Below are positions 43,225 to 50,627 of a stretch of 64,000 nucleotides of DNA, one piece after another (the stretch's first letter is position 1; every line of letters starts with the position of its first letter). The stretch covers positions 557,501 to 621,500 of the forward strand of contig NZ_CP115484.1 of assembly GCF_027627475.1 (NCBI RefSeq). The letters are read 5' to 3'. The notes beneath the pieces are model-generated. The model saw only the letters and a list, made by a program, of their open reading frames with translations, searched no databases and was not told where the DNA came from. The translations under genes were made by a program, and so were the position numbers. This stretch comes from Paenibacillus sp. SYP-B4298. Its GTDB lineage: Bacteria > Bacillota > Bacilli > Paenibacillales > Paenibacillaceae.

Positions 43225-44118
43225 ATGAAAAAAGGTCTAACTCGTTTAGTAAGTCTGGCCATCGCTGCCGCACTGCTGGTGCCATCGATGTCTTTTGCTG
43301 CGTCCCAGCCACAGGAACAGAGCAATTCACTCGTCACACCTGCCAGTTACCCCATCATCGCGGCTCCACAGGGATATGACGGATACCGTAGCTGGATTCC
43401 GCATGGCAATGTGCATCAGATGAGCTACTACTCCTCGACAGTAGGCAAGACGAGGAACGCTATGGTGTATACGCCGCCAGGATATACGCCTACCAAAAAA
43501 TATAACGTACTCTACCTGCTGCATGGTATTGGCGGAGATCAATATGAATGGCTCAATGGCATGAATCCGAGAAATATACTGGATAATCTGTACTCCGAGA
43601 ACAAGCTTGAGCCGATGATTGTCGTTTTCCCGAATGGCCGTGCGATGTGGGATGACCGTCCGATTGGCGATATTTTCGCTCCAGACAAGCAACAAGCCTT
43701 CGAACGCTTCGAATTCGATCTGGTCAATGACCTTATCCCCCATGTTGAAAATAACTATCCGGTGAACAAAAATCGTCTGAATCGCGCACTGGCTGGGTTG
43801 TCGATGGGTGGCGGTCAGTCACTGAACTTTGGCCTGAAGCATCTGGACAAGTTCGCTTGGGTTGGCGCGTTCTCGTCTGCACCGAACACGAAGGCGGCTA
43901 ACCAGCTCATCACCAATCCGTCGTATGCTGCCAGCCAACTGAAGCTGCTGTGGCTGTCTTGTGGAGCATCGGATGGACTGCTCTGGGTCAGCCAAAACTT
44001 CCACAACAGCCTGAATAGCATGAACGTTCCGCATATGTGGTATCTCGATGTGGGCGGACATGAAGGCAAAGTATGGAGCAGCGGGCTGTATCAATTCTCG
44101 CAACGCATATTTAAGTAA
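43225..44118 (+). CDS. Secreted carbohydrate esterase (CE1/feruloyl-esterase-like)
   Basis: 297 aa from the ATG at 43225 behind AGGAGGAGAG; the frame is open further upstream without a ribosome site. Signal peptide KKGLTRLVSLAIAAALLVPSMSFA. Then an alpha/beta hydrolase with YNVLYLLHGIGGDQYEWLNG, the nucleophile GLSMGGGQSL and a C-terminal GGHEGKVW, as in XynZ-type esterases that remove feruloyl or acetyl groups from plant polysaccharides. It would act outside the cell. Expressed alone; a cre site and promoter precede it. Confidence 0.88.
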   Translation: MKKGLTRLVSLAIAAALLVPSMSFAASQPQEQSNSLVTPASYPIIAAPQGYDGYRSWIPHGNVHQMSYYSSTVGKTRNAMVYTPPGYTPTKKYNVLYLLHGIGGDQYEWLNGMNPRNILDNLYSENKLEPMIVVFPNGRAMWDDRPIGDIFAPDKQQAFERFEFDLVNDLIPHVENNYPVNKNRLNRALAGLSMGGGQSLNFGLKHLDKFAWVGAFSSAPNTKAANQLITNPSYAASQLKLLWLSCGASDGLLWVSQNFHNSLNSMNVPHMWYLDVGGHEGKVWSSGLYQFSQRIFK

Positions 44119-44388
44119 GAGCAATAGAAGGTGAGCCGCGGCTCCGAACCTGTGTAATGCAGGGGCGGAGCCGTTGCGCGTTGTAGCGGCTATCGCGATC
44201 TGCCTCGTAAATGGGAGACCAGATGCGTCATGAGAGCCTCCCAAGTATTCAGCGAACTTTCAGCCCCATTTCAAGTTCCTCTTATCTGGACTGGTTAAGC
44301 TAGAGATAGTTGAAATGGCAGGTAGCAAGCAAGTGGAATGCTATCGGGCTGTTCAGCCAATACGAATCCCTAGCGAGGTGCAGATGTA

Positions 44389-45576
44389 ATGAAGAAGCAA
44401 TGGAGAAGATTGGCAGTTGGCACATTAGCATTAACAATCTCAGTAGGTGCAGGTATGTTCACGACGCAGGCTGTAAATGCAGCCGCTGATAGCTCCACGA
44501 AATATCAGTCTTCATTGGATGGCAAGCGTGCCGGATTTGGCGGAGTTCAGCAGGGCAAGGGGGGGCACGGTCGTCTCGGCGGCGGCTGGCTGGCATCTGA
44601 CGAATTGGCGGGAGTGCTCGGGCTAAGCGCGGATGATGTGAAGGAAGCACTACAGTCTGGCAAGACGCTGGCCGATCTGGCAAGTGGGCAGGGTGTGAGC
44701 GTCCAGACGGTCATTGACGCGATTGTGAAAGCCCAGACAGCGAGATTAGACGAGGATTTGGCAGATGGCAAGCTGACACAAGAGCAATATACTAAGCGCG
44801 TCAGCGCGTTGACGGAGCTTGCAACGAACCTGATAAACGGAGATTGGGCGGCTATCGGAGGTCCAGGCGGCCTGGGCGGCCCGGGAGGCTTGGGCATTCC
44901 TGCCCCTGACGGTCATGGCCCAGCAGGCATGCTCGGCGGCTCCGAGGAGGTAGCCAGTCTGCTTGGCAAGACAACGGACGAGCTGAGAGAGGCGCTGGAA
45001 TCGGGCAAGACACTGGCTGAGCTGGCGAAGGAGCAGGGTGTGGCAACATCGGCAGTTGTCGATCTACTTGTGAAGGAGAGAACAGAGAGGCTGGCAGCGG
45101 AGCTGGCAGATGGCAAGCTGACACAGGAGCAGTACGATCAGCGAGTCGCTGAGCTAAGCGAGCATGCGACGAAGCAGGTGAACGGCGAGCTGGGCTTTGG
45201 CGGCCCAGGCACTCCAGATCGTAAGGGTCATGGCCCAGCAGGTATGCTCGGCGGCTCTGAGGAGGTAGCCAGCCTGCTCGGCAAGACAACGGACGAGCTG
45301 AGAGAGGCGCTGGAATCAGGCAAGACACTGGCTGAGCTGGCGAAGGAGCAGGGTGTGGCGACATCGGCAGTTGTCGATCTGCTTGTGAAGGAGAGAACAG
45401 AGAGGCTGGCAGCGGAGCTGGCAGATGGCAAGCTGACCCAGGAGCAGTACGATCAGCGAGTCGCCGAGCTGAGCGAGCATGTGACGAAGCAAGTGAATGG
45501 CGAGCGGCCAACCTTGGGAGACAAAGAGGCGGGACGCCCGGAAGGGAAGCCAGGCAAAGGCCGTGTAAGCAACTAG
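44389..45576 (+). CDS. Secreted protein with three internal repeats
   Basis: 395 aa. Signal peptide (RRLAVGTLALTISVGAGMFT, cleavage near AVNA-A). Three copies of a helical module of about 75 residues follow, at about 70-150, 190-275 and 295-380. Each has L(A/G)...S(A/G)KTLA(D/E)LA..QGV then (L/K)ERTERLAAELADGKLTQEQYD. Linkers are Gly-rich. Copies 2 and 3 are nearly identical in DNA with a 315-bp period, so the duplication is recent. Similar modules occur in Bacillota surface or spore-associated proteins of unknown role. GAGGTG precedes the ATG. Confidence 0.75.
   Translation: MKKQWRRLAVGTLALTISVGAGMFTTQAVNAAADSSTKYQSSLDGKRAGFGGVQQGKGGHGRLGGGWLASDELAGVLGLSADDVKEALQSGKTLADLASGQGVSVQTVIDAIVKAQTARLDEDLADGKLTQEQYTKRVSALTELATNLINGDWAAIGGPGGLGGPGGLGIPAPDGHGPAGMLGGSEEVASLLGKTTDELREALESGKTLAELAKEQGVATSAVVDLLVKERTERLAAELADGKLTQEQYDQRVAELSEHATKQVNGELGFGGPGTPDRKGHGPAGMLGGSEEVASLLGKTTDELREALESGKTLAELAKEQGVATSAVVDLLVKERTERLAAELADGKLTQEQYDQRVAELSEHVTKQVNGERPTLGDKEAGRPEGKPGKGRVSN
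44913..45510 (+). repeat. Tandem repeat of 315 bp within the repeat-protein gene
   Basis: Two units (44913-45227 and 45228 onward) are almost identical, mostly with silent differences such as CTTGGC/CTCGGC. The unit codes for one module plus its Gly/Pro linker. Confidence 0.85.
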
Positions 45577-45719
45577 GTATTGTGCCTGGAGAAAGCGAAG
45601 CGGCATAACAATACAACTCGATCTCCTGCACGAAGCAGGATTTCGATTCCTCGGCCACATAATACTGCTGACAGCATCAAGCATCAAGCTGCAAGCTATA
45701 AGGCTGTCAGGGCGAACAA

Positions 45720-45753
45720 GCCTAACCCTCATCGATGTCGATGGGGGTTAGGC
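45720..45753 (+). terminator. Terminator-like hairpin behind the repeat-protein gene
   Basis: GCCTAACCC / GGGTTAGGC with inner CATCGA/TCGATG, giving a stem of about 16 bp. There is no good T run behind it. Confidence 0.6.
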
Positions 45754-45787
45754 TCCGTTGTGGCGATTGTTAGTTCTAATCTCCCCA

Positions 45788-45818
45788 TTGACTCTTACGT
45801 TACGTTATACTCTATAGT
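45788..45818 (+). promoter_or_regulatory. MerR-type promoter with 19-bp spacer
   Basis: TTGACT (45788-45793) and TATAGT (45813-45818) are 19 bp apart, the stretched spacing that MerR-family activators correct by untwisting DNA. The spacer contains ACGTTACGT, a small palindrome. It lies directly before the MerR-type gene, suggesting autoregulation. Confidence 0.65.
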
Positions 45819-45847
45819 AAATGGCGAGGGGGGTGAAGGCATTGGGA

Positions 45848-46597
45848 ATGAGAGTCAAGGAGGTGGCTGATCTGGTCGGGACGAGTGTGCGCACACTTCA
45901 CCATTATGATGAGATCGGGCTGCTGCTGCCAGAGGAGACGACCGAATCTGGATACCGTCTGTACTCTGAAGCGAACTTGGAGCTGCTGCAGCAGATCTTG
46001 TTCTTCAGGGAGCTGGGATTCCCACTCAAGCGGATTAAGGATATTGTGACTGACCCGTCCTTTGATCGACTGGCCGCGCTCCATCAGCACCGGATGCTGC
46101 TGCTGGAGAAGCGAGACCGCATCGACCAGATGCTGGAGACGATCGACAAGACGGTTCGTCATATGAAAGGCGAGATGACGATGACCCATCAGGAACGATT
46201 CACCGGATTCGACTTCAGCAGTCGTCCGTATGAGCAGGAGGCGAGAGAGCGCTGGGGGGATGAAGCGGTGAATCGCTCTCATGCCAAGCTCGACACCATG
46301 AACAAGCAGGAGCAGCATAAGCTGGGAGAGTCAATGAATGACCTCTACCGCAGGCTGGCAGCAGTGCGTCAGCTAGCACCGGATCATGCCGATGCACAGG
46401 CAGCGATCGGGGAGTGGTACACTTGGCTCAACAGCAACACAGGCTATGACTACACGCTTGAGGCATTCAAAAATCTGGGGCAAATGTATGTCGAGGATGA
46501 GCGCTTCAAGCATAATATCGACCAATTCGGTGACGGGCTGGCTGTCTTCATGCGGGATGCGATGGCGATATACGCCGATAGCATGTCACAGGATTAG
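45848..46597 (+). CDS. MerR-family regulator with TipAS-type ligand domain
   Basis: 249 aa from the ATG at 45848; a TTG at 45842 is equally well placed behind GGGGGG, and the frame is open to 45821. Residues 1-70 are the MerR winged helix ([20 protein letters not shown]). A coiled-coil dimerisation helix follows (about 75-110), then a C-terminal helical domain of about 120 residues ([20 protein letters not shown] and [20 protein letters not shown]) typical of TipA-S/Mta proteins that bind peptide antibiotics. It likely senses a drug-like compound. No efflux gene is adjacent, so its targets lie elsewhere. Confidence 0.85.
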   Translation: MRVKEVADLVGTSVRTLHHYDEIGLLLPEETTESGYRLYSEANLELLQQILFFRELGFPLKRIKDIVTDPSFDRLAALHQHRMLLLEKRDRIDQMLETIDKTVRHMKGEMTMTHQERFTGFDFSSRPYEQEARERWGDEAVNRSHAKLDTMNKQEQHKLGESMNDLYRRLAAVRQLAPDHADAQAAIGEWYTWLNSNTGYDYTLEAFKNLGQMYVEDERFKHNIDQFGDGLAVFMRDAMAIYADSMSQD

Positions 46598-46678
46598 GTT
46601 AGCGCAGGTCACTCTGCCTCATAAATGACGAATACACGCCCGGCATCCTGTGCCGAGGCGTGTTCTTCTATATCCGCA

Positions 46679-47071
46679 CTATGATCGCAGTAATCGATGT
46701 AGGTGATGAACGGTGAAGGAGTATAGTGGCTGCATCCCATCCGTGTTCGTCTCTGCTGGGCAACTCATCTCGTCAGTGTCTGTGGAACTTGTATGGTCCG
46801 TGGCGAGAGACAAGGATGCAGCTCTGTCTGACGAGTGTGAACGGTCGTCAGCAGCCAAGCGCGGCGGAGTTGCGCAGCAGCTCGGTGAATGAGGAACGGC
46901 AGAGAGGATACGTCCAGCGGCCAGCGTTCCGAAGGTGCGTCTGTCCCAATCAAGGACACGCACCTTGCCGTTCCGCACCGAATACACGGCAACGCGCCGT
47001 GTGGTCGTTACCCCTCTGCTGTCTCTATAGACGATCTCGACATTGCGTCCGATATAGCTGTCAATGAGCAT
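46679..47071 (-). CDS. Small WYL-like protein with an odd C-terminus
   Basis: 130 aa from the ATG at 47071 behind GGAGG; an ATG at 47095 lacks a ribosome site. The first 60 residues (SYIGRNVEIVYRDSRGVTTT and VYSVRNGKVRVLDWDRRTFG) have the strand pattern of stand-alone WYL-like domains, thought to bind nucleic acid or small molecules. From about residue 62 the composition changes to Ser/Thr/His/Pro-rich, unlike a folded domain. A frameshift near 46885 or a natural disordered tail are both possible. Confidence 0.5.
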   Translation of the reverse strand: MLIDSYIGRNVEIVYRDSRGVTTTRRVAVYSVRNGKVRVLDWDRRTFGTLAAGRILSAVPHSPSCCATPPRLAADDRSHSSDRAASLSLATDHTSSTDTDEMSCPAETNTDGMQPLYSFTVHHLHRLLRS

Positions 47072-47149
47072 TCGTTCGCCTCCAATAAAGAACATTTGTT
47101 CTTATTATAATGCGAATACATGTTTGGATGCAAGGATAAATATGAAAAT

Positions 47150-48892
47150 TTATCCTGTGCGCAGGGTGAAGCTTCTGCGGGATGCCTCAACGCCCTTGGA
47201 ATCGAAGACGATGACTTCAAGCTTCTGATCGCCTGCGGGGAGCTTCGACGGATCAAGCTTGAAGCTGTACGGATATTGCTGCCGCGACAGTGCCAGCTTG
47301 CCGTTCAGCTTGATGACGACCTTGCTGATATACGGATCATACGTCTTCACCCATACGATGACTGTAGATGGCTGCTCAAGCTTCGTAGCAGTGAGTCTGC
47401 GAAGGGTGTAAGGATAATCCCGTTGAACGATGCCTGCAGTCCATGCGGCTGATGCGGCGCTCTGCCCGGCTGAGGGCTGCCGGCTGGTATCTGATTCTGC
47501 CGTGGCAGAAGATCCCGAGCTGTTGGTGCTTGGTCTGGCAGCAGAGGCAGGCAGGACAGATGACAGGTAGTACGGGTCAGCGATCAGCTTGCTGTAGGCG
47601 GCCAGCACCTTGTCATTCTCGGTCAGGCTGAAGTTGTTCAGGCTCCGCTCTGCACGATGCGAGTCGGTCAAGGTGTTGAGGCTGAACCAACTGATTGCCT
47701 TGAGACGCGGATATTTCAGCTTCGCACCATGGTAGAGCATGTTCATCTTGGTCTGCGCGAAGTAGAGGGTAGAGGTGTCCCCGGCCTTGCTATAATGAGT
47801 GGCTGCATATTCGCTGACCATGATCGGCTTGCGGGCGGCATAGGTCTGATAAACTTCATCAAGGGAGTCAAGCGGATTCACCTGGTCGGCAGGATTGCCC
47901 AGCTTGCCGTTAAAATACTTCACACTGTAGATGCTCAACCCCACCCAGTCCACCCACTCATCGCCAGGATAGTACGCCTGGATGGTTGGCTTCGGATTGG
48001 CAGCGGGCGACCAGACCATCGCGATATTATCCGCCTCCTCCCGCATGACCTTGGCGACGAGACGGAATGTCTGGATATACTGCTGCGGATTGCCGTTCCA
48101 CTTGACCCAGTTGCCGTTCATCTCGGAAGCGAAGCGCAGGAAGACAGGCACTCCCGCGGCCTTCGCATCACGCGCGAACTGGCGAAGATAGGGGCCATCC
48201 TTCACTTCGTCCAGCCCGTTGTCCGGCTGGAAGGCTAACTGAATGGCACCGCCAGCTTGACCTACCTGCTCCGCCCAATGATACGGGAAGGGGCTGCCGT
48301 AGCGGTGATAGGTGAAATAAATGGCATGCTGCTTGCCTGCAAGCTTGTTGAACGCCTTGAATTTGTCGTCGCCCAGCTTGACCATATGGCTATCTTTGTC
48401 TATGTAGGCACCGATGTACATGCCGCTTGGCGGCTCGAACTTCGCGAGCTTCCGGCCTCCAGTCACAGTGCTTGCTGCTCCCGCTGTCCCTTGCGTTGCA
48501 GGCGATTCTACATACACCTCGATTTCTGTGTTCAAGGCATCGGCTTTGGCCAGTACCGCATAGTACGTGTTCAGATCTCCAGACTGCTCGCTCAGCACCT
48601 TATGGATGCGCGCTTCACGGTAGTAGGTGTCCGCAGCCTTTTGATATTGTTTGCTCTGCTCATAGGCTTCAGCCAGCTTCCGCAGATACCCTGCCTGCTC
48701 CGATTGGCTTACAGCCTGCTCCAGCTCGGCAATCGCCTGCTTGAGCTTGCCCTGCCTGAGATGCGCCTCGCCATTTTTATATAGCTGCCAGTGATGGAGT
48801 GTAGCCGCTTCGGCGGTCTGTAACACAGAGGACGGGGAGGCTATCATTAGCAGCAACGAGATGAGACTCGCTAGTAGGGCAGATTTATTCAT
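47150..48892 (-). CDS. Secreted TPR and GH26-like glycosidase with C-terminal Ig-like domain
   Basis: 580 aa from the ATG at 48892 behind GGAAGGAT; an upstream ATG would add 12 unlikely residues. Signal peptide, then two or three tetratricopeptide-like repeats (about 30-110), then a TIM barrel resembling GH26. The acid/base Glu is in RFASEMNGNWVKW and the nucleophile Glu in KPIMVSEYAATH. After a Ser-rich linker comes an Ig-like domain (KVVIKLNGKLALSRQQYPYS). GH26 enzymes are mostly endo-beta-mannanases, which would fit the mannoside locus. A TPR ahead of GH26 is unusual. Confidence 0.8.
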   Translation of the reverse strand: MNKSALLASLISLLLMIASPSSVLQTAEAATLHHWQLYKNGEAHLRQGKLKQAIAELEQAVSQSEQAGYLRKLAEAYEQSKQYQKAADTYYREARIHKVLSEQSGDLNTYYAVLAKADALNTEIEVYVESPATQGTAGAASTVTGGRKLAKFEPPSGMYIGAYIDKDSHMVKLGDDKFKAFNKLAGKQHAIYFTYHRYGSPFPYHWAEQVGQAGGAIQLAFQPDNGLDEVKDGPYLRQFARDAKAAGVPVFLRFASEMNGNWVKWNGNPQQYIQTFRLVAKVMREEADNIAMVWSPAANPKPTIQAYYPGDEWVDWVGLSIYSVKYFNGKLGNPADQVNPLDSLDEVYQTYAARKPIMVSEYAATHYSKAGDTSTLYFAQTKMNMLYHGAKLKYPRLKAISWFSLNTLTDSHRAERSLNNFSLTENDKVLAAYSKLIADPYYLSSVLPASAARPSTNSSGSSATAESDTSRQPSAGQSAASAAWTAGIVQRDYPYTLRRLTATKLEQPSTVIVWVKTYDPYISKVVIKLNGKLALSRQQYPYSFKLDPSKLPAGDQKLEVIVFDSKGVEASRRSFTLRTG

Positions 48893-48967
48893 AGACCTAT
48901 CCTTCCTCTCCAGAGGATTTGCCTTCATAGTATCATAGGATGTCGAAATATGTCAGGAAAATTTAAA

Positions 48968-48981
48968 TGTAATCGTTTTAA
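48968..48981. promoter_or_regulatory. cre-like site upstream of the GH26-like gene
   Basis: TGTAATCGTTTTAA matches the cre consensus at 13 of 14 positions. It lies 76 bases before the GH26-like start and in the divergent intergenic region with the next secreted protein, so it could serve either gene. Confidence 0.55.
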
Positions 48982-49108
48982 TATAGAAAAATAACAGGAT
49001 ATAAGAACTATTGTTAAATTGGTAATTTAAACAATATAATTAAGATATTACATAATTTATATAATCATCTGATTGGGGCGAAATACCGATTAGGAGGCTA
49101 TCATTATA

Positions 49109-49753
49109 ATGAAGAAAGTAACGATGCTACTATTCTCTGCAATCCTGATGCTTACCTTTTCTAGCAATGCCTTTGCCGTAACAGGAGAGGGCGCTGCGAG
49201 AGTTGTGACAACAGGCAAATATACGGGCATTCAAGCGTATCTAACGATTCCTAGTGATGTGTTCGTATCCAATGATGGCAGCTACATCGCATTCTACCTA
49301 GGATTGGGGGATACTTGTGAAGGCGGTATATCGTATAAGCCCTCTACGGGATGGAATAAGTTTCTGAATTGCGGCAAATCCTCGAGTGCATACAATCGCA
49401 CGGATCCATTGACGAACCAGCCTTCGGCTGGATCGCAGATTCATCTGAAACTAATCAACAACCTTAACAATACAGCAACGTTGTACATTAACGGTACGGC
49501 AGCCTACACATTGCCGACTCAGAATTCGCTGACATCGTCTACTACTGTCAAGATGGTTCACAGCACACATGATAACCAGGATAAAAACAAATATTCCTAT
49601 GCATCCTTTTCTCAGGTACTCGTACAGAGCACTAGCGGAGGCTCCTATACGAACTTCCCGACAAACCTGACGGTCAATTATCCATGGGGCAAAGGCGATT
49701 ATGTGCTGCATAGCACGGTTCCACTGTCCACCTCGTTAAAAGCGAATAAGTAA
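49109..49753 (+). CDS. Secreted hypothetical protein
   Basis: 214 aa. Signal peptide MKKVTMLLFSAILMLTFSSN to about AFA, then a beta-rich domain (TGKYTGIQAYLTIPSDVFVS, SYIAFYLGLGDTCEGGISYK, KLINNLNNTATLYINGTAAY) that looks like a jelly-roll, lectin-like or G1-peptidase-like fold. Two cysteines (in DTCEGG and LNCGKS) could form a disulfide. No catalytic motif is recognised. AGGAGG precedes the ATG. Single-gene unit with its own terminator. Confidence 0.65.
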   Translation: MKKVTMLLFSAILMLTFSSNAFAVTGEGAARVVTTGKYTGIQAYLTIPSDVFVSNDGSYIAFYLGLGDTCEGGISYKPSTGWNKFLNCGKSSSAYNRTDPLTNQPSAGSQIHLKLINNLNNTATLYINGTAAYTLPTQNSLTSSTTVKMVHSTHDNQDKNKYSYASFSQVLVQSTSGGSYTNFPTNLTVNYPWGKGDYVLHSTVPLSTSLKANK

Positions 49754-49760
49754 ATCAAGC

Positions 49761-49800
49761 AAGAGACCTGTGCACGCCCCAAGCAGGTCTCTTATTCTTT
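49761..49800 (+). terminator. Terminator behind the secreted protein gene
   Basis: AAGAGACCTG (49761-49770) pairs with CAGGTCTCTT (49784-49793), followed by ATTCTTTT. Confidence 0.88.
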
Positions 49801-49832
49801 TCACACCGTAATTCCCCCCCAGATTCATGAAA

Positions 49833-49876
49833 TGTAATTGTGATTACAGATTCTCACACGCGCGCTCCCTTATAAT
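49833..49876 (+). promoter_or_regulatory. TGTAA-N6-TTACA palindrome and -10 box before the coiled-coil gene
   Basis: TGTAATTGTGATTACA at 49833-49848 and TATAAT at 49871-49876. No good -35 hexamer exists; the palindrome centre is about 42 bases before the predicted start, the class II activator position for CRP/FNR-type proteins. The same palindrome occurs at 52592-52607. Confidence 0.6.
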
Positions 49877-49914
49877 AAAGCTAACAAATACAATGGAAGC
49901 GTGGGGGAGTTATA

Positions 49915-50523
49915 ATGAAGAAGAGAACGGTATTGTCCATGTCAGGAATGCTGGTATTGGGGATGGTCGCAGGGGCGGGCGTCATGATGAATGACCAAGC
50001 ATATAGTGCGGTCAAAGGGGCGATTGATGGCGGAGGCGCCAGCAACATGATCGGCTTCCCAGGAATCATCCCCGTCGATATTCAGTCGATGGATATCGAA
50101 ACGGCGCTCTTGATGGTACAGCAGCAGCGCAGCAAGTTGCTGGAACAGCAGTTGCAATCCCAGATGGATAGTGTGCAGGCTCGCAATCAGCAGATCGCCG
50201 AGCTGAATATGCTGCTCAGCAGCGTGAATGCCGCACTGGCCCAGCCTGTCAATGGCGCATATAAGCTGGACGACGGCACGACGAATAAGCTCGCAGACAA
50301 AGGCTACCTCATGACGAAGAAGGCGAATTACAGCTATCAGGAGCTAGGTAGTCTGGTTACATTGCTTCGTCAAGCGATTGATTCGCTCAACTCCTCGCAG
50401 CAAATGGATATGCTAAGGCTGCAAAGCATGACGAATAAGCGCAATGAGGCGTTTGATGTGATGACGAATTTCATTAAGAAGATGCAGGATAGCCGCAGCT
50501 CTATTATTGGCAATATGCGCTAG
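49915..50523 (+). CDS. Exported coiled-coil protein of unknown function
   Basis: 202 aa. The N-terminus KKRTVLSMSGMLVLGMVAGA has signal or anchor character. Residues about 62-115 are a heptad-rich helix (ETALLMVQQQRSKLLEQQLQ, then SVQARNQQIAELNMLLSSVN). The end is another helix (NKRNEAFDVMTNFIKKMQ). The spacing resembles secretion-apparatus helical hairpin proteins but no family is certain. GGGGGAG precedes the ATG. Separated by a terminator from the PrsW-type gene 105 bases on. Confidence 0.6.
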   Translation: MKKRTVLSMSGMLVLGMVAGAGVMMNDQAYSAVKGAIDGGGASNMIGFPGIIPVDIQSMDIETALLMVQQQRSKLLEQQLQSQMDSVQARNQQIAELNMLLSSVNAALAQPVNGAYKLDDGTTNKLADKGYLMTKKANYSYQELGSLVTLLRQAIDSLNSSQQMDMLRLQSMTNKRNEAFDVMTNFIKKMQDSRSSIIGNMR

Positions 50524-50578
50524 AGGCCTCTTGCTACAAGGCATGGCTACAATTGACTATAGTTTGTTGAATACGATG

Positions 50579-50613
50579 CGGAATCAGCCTGAATGGGCGG
50601 ATTCCGTTCTTCT
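50579..50613 (+). terminator. Hairpin between the coiled-coil and PrsW-type genes
   Basis: CGGAATC / GATTCCG with inner GCC/GGC, followed by TTCTTCT. It ends the preceding transcript, yet lies only 15 bases before the next start codon and may also affect its translation. Confidence 0.65.
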
Positions 50614-50627
50614 ATGGAGAGATGGCG

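Noticed and set aside
49833-49848. GlnR/TnrA site for the TGTAAT palindrome
   Set aside because: That consensus needs TGTNA-N7-TNACA (17 bp). Both sites here have N6 (16 bp), which fits CRP/FNR-type sites better.
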